From: Kocuria carniphila
GTDB lineage: Bacteria; Actinomycetota; Actinomycetes; Actinomycetales; Micrococcaceae
Direction of reading: 5' to 3'
NCBI RefSeq assembly: GCF_004136555.1
Contig: NZ_NOIT01000002.1
Span: 1-64,000, forward strand
Length of the DNA: 64,000 bases
The notes beneath the pieces were generated by a model that saw only the letters and a list, made by a program, of their open reading frames with translations, had not been told where the DNA came from and made no database searches. Below are positions 17,487 through 25,925 of the stretch, piece by piece; within the stretch, counting starts at the first letter, position 1; the number at the start of each line of letters is the position of its first letter. A program made the translations under genes and the position numbers.

Positions 17487-18029
17487 ATGGATCGACGGAT
17501 TGAACGAACGCGAAGAGCGGTGGTTGATGCCACCGTCGATCTGGTGTCCCGCCGTGGATCTCACGTGGGCATGACGGAAATTGCGCAGGCCGCGGGCGTG
17601 AGCCGCAAGGCCGTCTACGAAAATTTCGGGTCGCGGGACCAGGTCCTGTTGCAAACCACCGTGAATCTGCTGCGCGCTGAGTTGTCTTTGAAGAGCGCCA
17701 CCCTCAGCGGCGAGGGTGATGTTCTGGAACGGCTTGCGCACACCGTGGCCGATCATATGATCGAGTACAGGGACTATTACACAGCGGTGCTCTCCGGTCC
17801 GGGGGGATACCTGGCCGGAAATGCGCTGGTGGTGCAACTTGCCGCCGCATGCCGCCAACTGCGTAATGAACAGCACCAGCCCAGCACATCCAATTTGCAG
17901 GACCGGTTCATGATTCACGGTCTGCTGGGTGTGTTGACGGAAGCACTGGTAGAACACGACAGCGCCGACCTGCACGCCGTGGTGTCACGGCTGTACAAAG
18001 AAATGGCGGCGCCACACCGACACTCGTAG
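17487..18029 (+). CDS. TetR-family transcriptional regulator
   Basis: 180 residues from ATG 17487 (TGGAG ribosome site 6 nt away). The N-terminal TetR helix-turn-helix is clear (RAVVDATVDLV, MTEIAQAAGVSRKAVYENFGSRDQVL). The C-terminal ~120 residues are helical and diverged, as expected for a ligand-binding domain. It is followed after 12 nt by a membrane-protein gene and then, 3 nt further, by an NAD(P)-binding protein gene. It probably controls that operon through the inverted repeat at 17433-17462. Confidence 0.92.
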   Translation: MDRRIERTRRAVVDATVDLVSRRGSHVGMTEIAQAAGVSRKAVYENFGSRDQVLLQTTVNLLRAELSLKSATLSGEGDVLERLAHTVADHMIEYRDYYTAVLSGPGGYLAGNALVVQLAAACRQLRNEQHQPSTSNLQDRFMIHGLLGVLTEALVEHDSADLHAVVSRLYKEMAAPHRHS

Positions 18030-18041
18030 AGAGGACCCGCC

Positions 18042-18608
18042 ATGGCACAGGAATACAGACTCACGGGAGCCGACCGCTCCAACGTCCCGATTCCTTCGCT
18101 GAAGTGGGTCGACAAGGTGTGGAAGCGTCGCTTGGCGGTGGTGGGGGTCGTGGCACTGATCGCAGCCATCGCCGGGGTGTTGTTCAATGATCAACTCGCC
18201 CGCACCGGATTCTTCGACAGCGCCTGGCAATGGCCGGTGCTGCTCGCCGGAGCCGCAGCATCTCTGGGCGGTGTGCTCCTGTCGTTCATGCGCGTGGACC
18301 AGGTGCCTCGTGTGGGAATGATGGAAGAACGCGCCACCGGCTCCAAGGGTGTGCGTGCGAGTGCTCGCACCGGCAATTTGCCGCGGGACACCGCGCATCT
18401 AAGGGTCCAGGACTACATGGCCGTGGAAATGGTGCAGTACGGCTGGCCAATGATTCCGGCCCTGGTGGGAATGATTTTGATACTCATCGCGCTATGGACA
18501 GTGGCGCCCGCCGTGGTCATCGCCCTGCTGCTCGTAGCGGTGTGGGCCGCCATCCGAATCAACGGAACGGCCACGGCACGGAAGTACTACCGGCTACGGA
18601 AGGACTAA
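18042..18608 (+). CDS. Hypothetical membrane protein
   Basis: 188 residues, unrecognised. There are four predicted membrane segments in two pairs (about residues 29-50, 62-82, 135-152 and 154-175), separated by a ~45-residue polar loop. A GAGAGG ribosome site precedes the ATG. It lies between tetR and the NAD(P)-binding gene with almost no gaps, so it is probably a target of the TetR regulator. Confidence 0.8.
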   Translation: MAQEYRLTGADRSNVPIPSLKWVDKVWKRRLAVVGVVALIAAIAGVLFNDQLARTGFFDSAWQWPVLLAGAAASLGGVLLSFMRVDQVPRVGMMEERATGSKGVRASARTGNLPRDTAHLRVQDYMAVEMVQYGWPMIPALVGMILILIALWTVAPAVVIALLLVAVWAAIRINGTATARKYYRLRKD

Positions 18609-18611
18609 CCC

Positions 18612-19274
18612 ATGTCAGACATCACGATCATCGGCGGCCACGGAAAGGTGGCCCTGCAGCTCAGTCAGATTCTCACCGGCGACGGTCATCGCGTGAATTC
18701 CGTGATCCGTTCCGAATCACAGATTCAGGACGTGGAGGACACCGGTGCGAACGCCGTGGTGGCAGACGTGCAGAACCTCGACACGGAGGGTCTCACCGAA
18801 TTGCTGACCGGCCAGGACGCCGTCGTGTGGTCCGCCGGAGCGGGTGGCGGGGACCCCGAGCGCACCTACGCCGTGGACCGCGATGCCGCCATTCGTTCCA
18901 TGGACGCCGCCCAGGCCGCGGGCGTGAACCGCTACGTAATGGTTTCCTACATCGGAGCGGGACAGGACCACGGCATTCCCGAGGACGACTCGTTCTACGC
19001 GTACGCCCAGTCCAAGGCCGACGCGGATGATCATTTGCGCGCCAGCTCGCTCAAGTGGACCATTCTGGGTCCCGGCACCCTCACGGATGACGAGACCACC
19101 GGCATGATCACCCTCGAGCCCGGCCAGGACGACGACGCCGCCAACACAGCGCGAGGAAATGTCGCCTTGGTTGCCGCGGCAGCTCTGACCGCACCCGACA
19201 CCACGGTCGGACGGAAGATCGATTTCGCCGATGGTGACACGGTAATCACCGAGGCGTTGGCGAACCTCTCCTAA
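18612..19274 (+). CDS. NAD(P)-binding atypical short-chain dehydrogenase
   Basis: 220 residues with a Rossmann N-terminus (ITIIGGHGKVALQL), an NmrA/SDR-a5-like core (AVVADVQN, VVWSAGAG) and a YAQSKADAD segment holding a Tyr and Lys. Relatives act as NAD(P)H-dependent reductases or redox-sensing regulators. The substrate is unknown. It is the last gene of the tetR operon. Its TAA overlaps the TAG of the convergent SnoaL-like gene by 2 nt, so no terminator fits between the stops. Confidence 0.87.
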   Translation: MSDITIIGGHGKVALQLSQILTGDGHRVNSVIRSESQIQDVEDTGANAVVADVQNLDTEGLTELLTGQDAVVWSAGAGGGDPERTYAVDRDAAIRSMDAAQAAGVNRYVMVSYIGAGQDHGIPEDDSFYAYAQSKADADDHLRASSLKWTILGPGTLTDDETTGMITLEPGQDDDAANTARGNVALVAAAALTAPDTTVGRKIDFADGDTVITEALANLS

Positions 19275-19747
19275 GAGGCATCCGCCAGGAAATCACTCAA
19301 TCCCAGGTCGCGCTGGGAGGGACCCCCGGGGTCGTTCTCCCAGCGTTGCCCACGGGACACCCGGCGCTGGTTAATCCGCCACCCTTGATCGGTGCGGACC
19401 CATTCGTCCAAGTAATCGCCGGAGGCCAGTGACCCGTCGTGACGCACGATGAGGTACTTGCTCCATGATCGCGCGCGTTCCCTGCCCGTCGAATCGGCAG
19501 GGAGCCGCGCGATCACCGTATCCGTGGTGAAGTGCGGGTGGTACGGAGCAACCCGTTCGATGCGGTCCGCAATTTCATCGCGTGACTGCGTGTAGTTACC
19601 GGGCGCGCCGAATTGGGCGTCGGCGGTGAAGACGAGTGGCAGTCGATCCCAGTCGCGGTTGTCGATGCAGTGCGCGTAGCGCGCCAGAACGTCGTGGATC
19701 TGTAACGCGTCATCGAGGGGGACGCGAACCCATCGTGCCGCGCTCAC
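19271..19747 (-). CDS. SnoaL/NTF2-like protein
   Basis: 158 residues from GTG 19747. The NTF2-like fold is indicated by IHDVLARYAHCIDNRDWDRLPLVF, DEWVRTDQGWRINQRRV and an overall cone-like alpha+beta pattern. The family includes cyclases, dehydratases and isomerases, and the role here is unknown. The start codon overlaps the stop of the upstream homologous gene (GTGA), so the two are translationally coupled. They may form a heteromeric complex (inference). Confidence 0.8.
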   Translation of the reverse strand: MSAARWVRVPLDDALQIHDVLARYAHCIDNRDWDRLPLVFTADAQFGAPGNYTQSRDEIADRIERVAPYHPHFTTDTVIARLPADSTGRERARSWSKYLIVRHDGSLASGDYLDEWVRTDQGWRINQRRVSRGQRWENDPGGPSQRDLGLSDFLADAS

Positions 19748-20310
19748 CGGAGCTGCCCGTCGTTGCGGCGGATGCCCGCATCCGCAACCGATTGCTGGGC
19801 CCGGAGGATGGCGTCGTCGAAGTGCACGAATGTATAGGGCCCGGGCACGTATCCGCCACCCTGACGCCCCGGTTCGCGCAGCATGTTGCGGGCGTGGACC
19901 ACACGGCGTGAGATCCGCCAACCGGCCGGAGTCCGGACCAGGGCGTCCACGACATCGGCACCGACAGCGCGCTGGTCGAAGGACACCATGATCAGGCGGC
20001 TCCATGTGACCGCAGTGTCGCCGTCAATGGGCTCAATCACGGAATTGAGTACGTGCACACTGCCGTACTGCGCCAATTGCGAGAGTTCGTAACCTTGCCG
20101 GATCCCCGCGGGGCCGGGCAGTGTTGTGGAGGGTGCCATGTCTTCCAGCGACTCGGGGGCCTCCGTGCCCGGGGACAGGATTTCGACGTCCTCCGTGACC
20201 ACGTCCGCCAAATGATCCCACTCGCGGTTGTCGATCACGTGATTCAGGAAATGTAGGGTTTCCACAATCTCTAACCGATCCTGAGGGCTGAGCGAGGCGG
20301 CATGGGACAT
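19744..20310 (-). CDS. SnoaL/NTF2-like protein
   Basis: 188 residues from ATG 20310 (AAAGG upstream). It has the same SnoaL_4-like pattern as its downstream neighbour (LEIVETLHFLNHVIDNREWDHLADVVTEDVEI, VDALVRTPAGWRISRRVVHARN). The shared DNREWDxL and GWRIxxRxV segments suggest the two arose by duplication. It is the first gene of the coupled pair. I see no metal- or cofactor-binding motif. Confidence 0.8.
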   Translation of the reverse strand: MSHAASLSPQDRLEIVETLHFLNHVIDNREWDHLADVVTEDVEILSPGTEAPESLEDMAPSTTLPGPAGIRQGYELSQLAQYGSVHVLNSVIEPIDGDTAVTWSRLIMVSFDQRAVGADVVDALVRTPAGWRISRRVVHARNMLREPGRQGGGYVPGPYTFVHFDDAILRAQQSVADAGIRRNDGQLR

Positions 20311-20375
20311 GGTTGGAGCGACCTTTCGGGAGTCCTGCAGAACACGCAGCAATGTGTTCTTTCAGAAGTATCTCC

Positions 20376-20381
20376 TAATCT
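20376..20381 (+). promoter_or_regulatory. Leaderless -10 box of acylphosphatase gene
   Basis: TAATCT lies 6 nt before ATG 20388, without a ribosome site. Confidence 0.5.
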
Positions 20382-20387
20382 GGGGTT

Positions 20388-20726
20388 ATGGAGATGCCAT
20401 CACTGCACCCGCGCCCCTCGGATGACCGCGAACGCGAAGAACTCGACCTGAACGAATCCTTGGCCATGACTGCCGTAATCCACGGCACCGTGCAAGGCGT
20501 GGGGTTCCGCTACTGGGCCTGGCGGCACGCCGAGAAGTTGGGTCTGGTGGGGCACGCGACCAACAACTCTGACGGCACCGTGACCATCGAGGTCGAAGGC
20601 CCGCGCTGGGCCCTGCAGGAGTTGCTCAAGTCGCTGAACTCGAGTGACACCCCGGGGGTCGTGATGACCGTCGATGCACACTACGGTCCCGTCACCGGAC
20701 GTTTCAGCGAGTTCACCCGGAACTGA
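20388..20726 (+). CDS. acyP: Acylphosphatase
   Basis: 112 residues. The core (VIHGTVQGVGFRYWAWRHAEKLGLVGHATNNSDGTV) carries the catalytic Arg (GFR) and Asn (NNSDG) of acylphosphatases, which hydrolyse acyl phosphates. About 27 extra acidic N-terminal residues precede the usual core. The ATG at 20388 has a -10-like TAATCT just upstream, which favours this start and a leaderless message over the internal ATG at 20466. Confidence 0.93.
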   Translation: MEMPSLHPRPSDDREREELDLNESLAMTAVIHGTVQGVGFRYWAWRHAEKLGLVGHATNNSDGTVTIEVEGPRWALQELLKSLNSSDTPGVVMTVDAHYGPVTGRFSEFTRN

Positions 20727-20805
20727 ACTGAACCCTGTTCACCTCGCGTAAATCTGTTGTTACTACGGTGATTGAACACCATCGGACCAGGGGGTTGAAA
20801 CGATC

Positions 20806-22656
20806 ATGAGCCAAGTGCCAGACCACGTGTTCCAGCAGCGCCGAGAGTTGGCGTCGCAAGCCATGGACACCGTGGAGGAACTGTTCCGGGTGGTCAGGGC
20901 CGCGCGGTCGGCTCAGCTGGATCGCATCAATCGGGTTCTGCCCCGCCACCGGTGGTCCGCGGTCAATCTGGTCGATTACGCGGCGGTGCGTAGCCAGGAC
21001 GTGCGGCAGTTGCAGTCGGATCTTTCGGATCTGGGGCTTTCCTCTCTGGGCCGCATGGAGGCCGGTGTGGAGGACCATCTCAAGGCCGTGCTGTTGAGCC
21101 TGGCGGCCGTTGCCGAGCGCCCCGAACCCAATCTGGACATGCTGGACGTGGGTATCGAGCCCGGGGAAGGTCACGGCAGCGGTCAGGACATCCTGGAGCG
21201 CAATGCGGTGCAGTTGCTGGGCCGTAGTCCCGAGGACCGCGAAACCCGCATCATGGTCACGTTGCCTTCCGAGGCAGCCGCCGACGCCGCCCTGGTGCGG
21301 GACATGGTGGCCGCCGGGATGAACGTGGCGCGCGTGAACTGCGCCCACGACGGCCCCGAGGAATGGGCGCGCATGATCGATCACGTGCGCACGGCGGCGT
21401 CGGACTTGGGCAAGGACCTGCGTGTCTCGATGGATCTGGGCGGGCCCAAGGTGCGCACCGGACCGATCGAGCCGGGTCCGCGGGTCGAGAAGATCAAACC
21501 CGAGCGCGACGCCACGGGCCATGTGACCGAACGGGCCAGGCTCTGGCTGGGCACCTCACCCCACGACGACCTGATCCCGTCCGTCCCCGTGAGCCCCGCA
21601 ACCTGGCTCTCGGAACGCACGGTGGGGGAGCGGATCCGATTGCGGGACGCTCGCGACTCGGGCCGTTCGCTACGTGTAATGGCAGTTGAGGACGGCGGCG
21701 TGCTGATGGAGTTCGCCAAGACCGTGTACTTCGCGACGGATCTGGTGCTCAAGGCCGGCAACGGTGACGAGGCCACCTTGGGCGAGCTGCCGGAGACCGA
21801 ACAGGCGCTGCGGCTGAACATCGGGGACACTCTGCGCCTGGTGCGCAGCCTGGAACCGGTACCCGCGGTGACGCAGTCGCCGTTCACCATTGGCTGCACC
21901 CTTCCCGAGGCGTTCCAGGACGCCGCACCGGGAGACCGGGTCTGGCTGGACGATGGCAAGATCGGCGGCGTGGTGCGGACCGTGACCCCGGACAGCATGG
22001 ACATCGAAGTCCTGCACACCGGGCCCAACGGGTCCAACCTCAAGGCAGAAAAGGGCATCAACTTCCCGGACACCGATCTCCGGATCCGCTCGCTCACGGA
22101 GCAGGACCGTCGGGACCTGAAATTCGTGGCCCGGAACGCGGACATCGTGAACATGTCGTTCGTGCGCAGCCGCACGGACGTCACGGACCTCCTGGACGAA
22201 CTCACTCGCTTGGACGTCACCGAGGTGGACGTAACCCTCAAGATCGAGACGGTGGGCGGCTTCGAACAACTCCCGCAGATGCTGCTGGAAGTCATGCGTT
22301 GGAAGGACGCCGGCGTCATGATTGCCCGCGGCGACCTGGCGGTGGAAACCGGTTTCGAACGACTCGCGGAGGTGCAACAGGAGATCCTGTGGCTGTGCGA
22401 GGCCGCCCACGTTCCGGTCATCTGGGCCACGCAGGTGCTCGAAAGTCTGGCCAAGAAGGGTATCCCCTCCCGCGCGGAGGTCACGGACGCCGCAGAGGGT
22501 CAACGCGCCGAGTGCGTGATGCTCAACAAAGGCCCGTTCATCATTGAAACGATTGAGGCGCTGTCCTCGATCCTGGGGCGGATGTCCGGGCACGTGATCA
22601 AGAAAACGGACCTGCTGCGCAAACTGCACGCGTGGCGTGAATTCGTGAGTGCTTAG
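20806..22656 (+). CDS. Pyruvate-kinase-like protein with N-terminal extension
   Basis: 616 residues. The first ~145 residues are a helical extension without match to pyruvate kinase. The rest is a pyruvate-kinase barrel: MNVARVNCAHDG (usual Arg-x-Asn-x-Ser with Ser replaced by Ala), a diverged DLGGPKVRTG, the catalytic-Lys strand TLKIET, the metal-binding MIARGDLAVETG and ATQVLESLAKK. A large insert in the B-domain region is present. The C-terminal allosteric domain of typical enzymes is missing. It could be a real kinase or a relative with another substrate. Confidence 0.8.
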   Translation: MSQVPDHVFQQRRELASQAMDTVEELFRVVRAARSAQLDRINRVLPRHRWSAVNLVDYAAVRSQDVRQLQSDLSDLGLSSLGRMEAGVEDHLKAVLLSLAAVAERPEPNLDMLDVGIEPGEGHGSGQDILERNAVQLLGRSPEDRETRIMVTLPSEAAADAALVRDMVAAGMNVARVNCAHDGPEEWARMIDHVRTAASDLGKDLRVSMDLGGPKVRTGPIEPGPRVEKIKPERDATGHVTERARLWLGTSPHDDLIPSVPVSPATWLSERTVGERIRLRDARDSGRSLRVMAVEDGGVLMEFAKTVYFATDLVLKAGNGDEATLGELPETEQALRLNIGDTLRLVRSLEPVPAVTQSPFTIGCTLPEAFQDAAPGDRVWLDDGKIGGVVRTVTPDSMDIEVLHTGPNGSNLKAEKGINFPDTDLRIRSLTEQDRRDLKFVARNADIVNMSFVRSRTDVTDLLDELTRLDVTEVDVTLKIETVGGFEQLPQMLLEVMRWKDAGVMIARGDLAVETGFERLAEVQQEILWLCEAAHVPVIWATQVLESLAKKGIPSRAEVTDAAEGQRAECVMLNKGPFIIETIEALSSILGRMSGHVIKKTDLLRKLHAWREFVSA

Positions 22657-22719
22657 GCGGCCGCCCGGTGGGTGAGCCGTGGCGGGGAACGGTGGCGAGC
22701 GGCGTCGTCGGATAGCGAA

Positions 22720-22745
22720 CAGCCCGCGCGGTGATCAGCGGGCTG
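22720..22745 (+). terminator. Hairpin after pyruvate-kinase-like gene
   Basis: CAGCCCGC pairs with GCGGGCTG over a 10-nt loop. A reverse copy of the 11-mer GACGACGCCGC lies just before it at 22699-22709. Confidence 0.6.
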
Positions 22746-22816
22746 TGGAATAGTTGACCCGAATGATCGGCGAGACCCGCCCCAACCCATGAGTAAGCCT
22801 TGAGGAGTGCACCGCT

Positions 22817-23593
22817 ATGGACATGAACCCGCTGAATAAGGCCTTTGACGAGGACGGCAAGCCCAAGCCGGGCGTCAATAAATTCTTGAACCATGTGCTG
22901 CGCGCGCAGCGCCCCATGGTCATCAAGGCGCTGCAGCGTGAGCGCGAGCAGCACCCCAACGAGTCTCCGGAGCAGATCGCCAAGCGCCTGACCAAGACGT
23001 ACCAGCGCACCGTGACCCTGGGCGGCGGGGCCGTGGGCGCAACCGCGATGGTCCCCGGTATCGGCACCATCGCTTCCCTGGGGCTGTCCTCGGTCGCCGT
23101 GGTCGGCTACCTCGAGGCCACCGCGTTGTACGCGCAGGCCATGGCGGAGTTGCACGGTGTGTTCCCGGACAACGAGGAGCAGAACCGCACGATGGTCATG
23201 GCTTTGATGCTCGGCGAGGACGGCAACCAGCTGATGAGCCAGATCCTGGCCAACTCCAGCCGCTCCAAGGGTCTCACCAACAAGTGGGGGCTCATGCTCG
23301 GTAAGGGTGACAGCGACAAGAAGTTCGATGCCGGTCGCACCATTCGCAACATGTTCGTCAAGCGTTTCCTGGCCAAGCAGACCGGCGCAGTGATGGGCCG
23401 TGCCCTGCCGTTCGGTATCGGTGCCGTGGTGGGTGGCGGCGCCAACTTGGCCATGTCCCGCCAGGTGATCAAGTCCGCCGAGGAAGCATTTGGCGAATTT
23501 CCCACGGAGTTCCCCGCTGCCCTCGATGACCGTGCCGAGTCCTTCAAGGACGGCACCAAGGTCAAGGAGCCGGAGTCGATCGAGAAGAAGTAG
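22817..23593 (+). CDS. Conserved hypothetical protein, glycine-rich hydrophobic core (EcsC-like?)
   Basis: 258 residues. A charged N-terminal third is followed by a Gly/Ala-rich hydrophobic stretch (GGGAVGATAMVPGIGTIASL, about 74-95). A second such stretch (GRALPFGIGAVVGGGANLAM) lies near 195-215, and the tail is acidic. The pattern of Gly-rich amphipathic segments recalls EcsC-family proteins, but I cannot assign it firmly. It is monocistronic, ending at a very strong palindrome. Confidence 0.75.
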   Translation: MDMNPLNKAFDEDGKPKPGVNKFLNHVLRAQRPMVIKALQREREQHPNESPEQIAKRLTKTYQRTVTLGGGAVGATAMVPGIGTIASLGLSSVAVVGYLEATALYAQAMAELHGVFPDNEEQNRTMVMALMLGEDGNQLMSQILANSSRSKGLTNKWGLMLGKGDSDKKFDAGRTIRNMFVKRFLAKQTGAVMGRALPFGIGAVVGGGANLAMSRQVIKSAEEAFGEFPTEFPAALDDRAESFKDGTKVKEPESIEKK

Positions 23594-23614
23594 TTCGATC
23601 CACTGATCGCGCAA

Positions 23615-23654
23615 CACGCCCCGGGGGCCCATCCATGGATGGGCCCCCGGGGCG
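23615..23654. terminator. 40-nt perfect palindrome terminator
   Basis: A fully self-complementary 40-mer beginning ACGCCCCGGGGGCCC with CCATGG at its centre, and no T tract. It matches the strong hairpin terminators usual in actinobacteria. Confidence 0.8.
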
Positions 23655-23713
23655 TTCATGTTCCCGTCACACGCATTTCGTCAGCGGCTCAGAGCGGCTT
23701 TAGGCCTGCGCGT

Positions 23714-23719
23714 TACGGT
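23714..23719 (+). promoter_or_regulatory. Leaderless -10 box of glycerophosphodiesterase gene
   Basis: TACGGT lies 6 nt before GTG 23726. This decides the start over upstream in-frame ATG 23639, which lies inside the terminator. Confidence 0.5.
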
Positions 23720-23725
23720 GGCCGC

Positions 23726-24805
23726 GTGTTCACCCCAAGTGGCTCCCCCGGACAATCCTCCACTGACACGCTGTCCGAGCGTTCACGAACCACCCATCGC
23801 CTCCCCGAGCGACCCTTGATCTTCGCGCACCGCGGCTCATCAGAGGCGTTTTCCGAACTCACCCGTGCCGCCTACGTGCAGGCGTTGCTCGACGGCGCGG
23901 ACGGGGTGGAATGCGATGTGCAGCTCACCCGCGACGGGCACCTGGTCCTGCACCACGACGCTCAATTGGGCCGCACCTCCAACGGCAACGGCCCCGTCTC
24001 GCAGCACACGCTGGCTCAGCTGCGGGCCTTGGACTTCACGTCATGGAAGGGTGTGCCGATCCCTTCGTCCCACGGCTCTGCGGACGAGCAGTTGCTGACC
24101 CTGGACGAGTTGCTGGACCTTTTGGAGGCCGCGGGGCGATCCATTGGCCTGGCGGTCGAAACCAAACACCCCAGCCCGTTCGGGCACGGCTTGGAAGAGG
24201 CCGTCCTGGTGCTGCTCATGCGCCGTGGCTGGGATCCGGAAACGGGGTGGCTGGGCAACATCAAGGTGTCGATCATGAGCTTCCACCCCGACGGCGTTCG
24301 CTACCTTCTGCAGTCCGTCTCACCGCGGCACGTGTGCCAGTTGGTCGCGGACACCACCGTGAGCACGGTGCGCCACAGCATGCGGGTCGGTCCCGCGGCG
24401 GCCATGGTCTATCGCGCCGGGATGCGCCTCGTGGTGCCCCCGGCGGTGCCGATCATCGCTCACGGTGAGGTGGAGCTGGCCGGGCCTGGGATCCAGTTCG
24501 TGCGTGACCACCTACACGAGGTGATCAACTGGCGGGCCAACGGCTCCGTGCTGCGGGTGTGGACGGTCGACTCGTTCGTGGACACGCACCTGTGCCTTGC
24601 CATCGGGGTGCAGCAGATCACGACCAACGTCCCTGCTGACGTGCTGCGCTGGGTGGGGGAAGCCACGGATGGGACGGCCACCACGGAGTCCACTGCCGCG
24701 TCGTGCCACCCAGCCATGGAGCCGACTGCGGCCAGTGGTCGGCATGCGCCCGTGCGGGCGAAAAGCCGAGGGCCACGCGTTGCTGGGAATCCCTTGTACG
24801 CGTAG
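23726..24805 (+). CDS. Glycerophosphodiester phosphodiesterase
   Basis: 359 residues. A GDPD domain follows a ~35-residue Ser/Pro-rich start. It has FAHRGSSEAFSE (catalytic His-Arg-Gly), GVECDVQLTRDGHLVLHHD (metal-binding Glu/Asp and second His) and VETKHPSPFG, and ends in the VWTVDSF strand. It hydrolyses deacylated phospholipids to glycerol-3-phosphate and an alcohol. No signal peptide is seen, so it is probably cytosolic. The last ~50 residues are Ala/Thr-rich and dispensable. Confidence 0.92.
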   Translation: MFTPSGSPGQSSTDTLSERSRTTHRLPERPLIFAHRGSSEAFSELTRAAYVQALLDGADGVECDVQLTRDGHLVLHHDAQLGRTSNGNGPVSQHTLAQLRALDFTSWKGVPIPSSHGSADEQLLTLDELLDLLEAAGRSIGLAVETKHPSPFGHGLEEAVLVLLMRRGWDPETGWLGNIKVSIMSFHPDGVRYLLQSVSPRHVCQLVADTTVSTVRHSMRVGPAAAMVYRAGMRLVVPPAVPIIAHGEVELAGPGIQFVRDHLHEVINWRANGSVLRVWTVDSFVDTHLCLAIGVQQITTNVPADVLRWVGEATDGTATTESTAASCHPAMEPTAASGRHAPVRAKSRGPRVAGNPLYA

Positions 24806-24905
24806 CCCTCCGGCCGATCATGATCCCGCACTGCGTGGAGCTAGCCGAGGATCACACGTTCTTGCTCTGGATGCCCGTCCAAGAACTGCCCAGGGCACCC
24901 GTTGA

Positions 24906-25823
24906 TCAGAGCCCCGTCTGTCCCGCTCCGTACGTTGCCTGTTCCTGCGTGAAACCTTCGAAGACCAGTTGATCGATCAGTCCGCTCCGGGAAAAGGACG
25001 AGGAATCGAGGTATTCCTGGGCCTTCTTCGCGGCTTGCTCGTTGTAGTCGATGCTCAAACTGTCGACCGCAGCGGCCGAATCTTCGGGCGAGAAATCCTC
25101 GAACTCCAGTTGCTCGATCAGGCCGCTGCGAGAAAACGCCGAATAATCGATGTAATCTTCAGCCTTTTTCTTGGCTTGCTCACCGTAGTCGACATCAAGA
25201 GAGTCAACCGCAAGAGTTGCGTCCTCGGGTGAGAACCCCTCGAACTCCAGCTGTTCGATCAGACCAGTTCGCGAAAAGGCCGAGTACTGCAGGTAACTCT
25301 CTGCCTTGTCCACGGCATTCTGCTGAGACAACGGCGTTGATCCAGAATCTTCATCCTGCTCGGTCTCGGCGGAATCCGCGCCTGTGTCCCCGAGGGGCTG
25401 ATCGCTGGCGACAGCGCTTTCCTCGGGCGTGGGCTGCGGTGCTTCGGTCGGTTCAGCCGGTTCTTCGCTGGGGGCCTCTTCCGCCACCGCTGGGCCAGGA
25501 GCCTCGGTAACACTCTCCGTATTACTCTCCGTGGCAGCTTCCGAGGTGGCGGAAGGAGTTTCGACCGGATTCTCGGTCGCAGTGGCACTGGACGTCTCGT
25601 TGCTGACTGGCGCGGCATCGTCATTACCGCCACCGAAAAGAGCCGCACATCCAGCAAACAAAAGGATGACAAGTACAAGTAGGCCCAAACACCCTAGGGC
25701 CCATTTCTTCTTGCCCGTTTTCCGCGGCGGTGCCTGGCCATTCCCGTTGTGGTGGAACTGCTGGGTTTGCGAATCGTACTGGCCATTGTGCGGCCCCGGT
25801 TGATTCGGGGGGATCTGTGACAT
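24906..25823 (-). CDS. Ltp-family host-cell-surface-exposed lipoprotein (three Ltp repeats)
   Basis: 305 residues. A Gln/Asn/Pro-rich N-terminus is followed by a membrane segment (about 42-62) ending in a lipobox-like FAGC. Next comes a Glu/Thr/Pro/Ala-rich stalk (65-165). Three tandem repeats of ~45 residues follow (about 167-213, 214-260 and 261-305), each with A(E/Q)xYxxxSxFSRxGLIxQLxFEGF. These match the Ltp lipoprotein repeat (PF07553) known from phage TP-J34 superinfection exclusion and many Gram-positive surface proteins. It is predicted to project from the membrane. There are no phage genes around it. Confidence 0.9.
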   Translation of the reverse strand: MSQIPPNQPGPHNGQYDSQTQQFHHNGNGQAPPRKTGKKKWALGCLGLLVLVILLFAGCAALFGGGNDDAAPVSNETSSATATENPVETPSATSEAATESNTESVTEAPGPAVAEEAPSEEPAEPTEAPQPTPEESAVASDQPLGDTGADSAETEQDEDSGSTPLSQQNAVDKAESYLQYSAFSRTGLIEQLEFEGFSPEDATLAVDSLDVDYGEQAKKKAEDYIDYSAFSRSGLIEQLEFEDFSPEDSAAAVDSLSIDYNEQAAKKAQEYLDSSSFSRSGLIDQLVFEGFTQEQATYGAGQTGL

Positions 25824-25925
25824 GACAGTCTCTTTCTCAGGGGGGTGACTTCATGTTCACTATAGGAATCGGTGTGGACTGTGACGCAGCGCACGGTCAT
25901 TGACGTCCGTGTCGCACCCTATATT

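Noticed and set aside
24906-25823. Prophage or prophage remnant around the Ltp gene
   Set aside because: No integrase, terminase, structural genes or attachment-like repeats nearby. Both neighbours are housekeeping genes.
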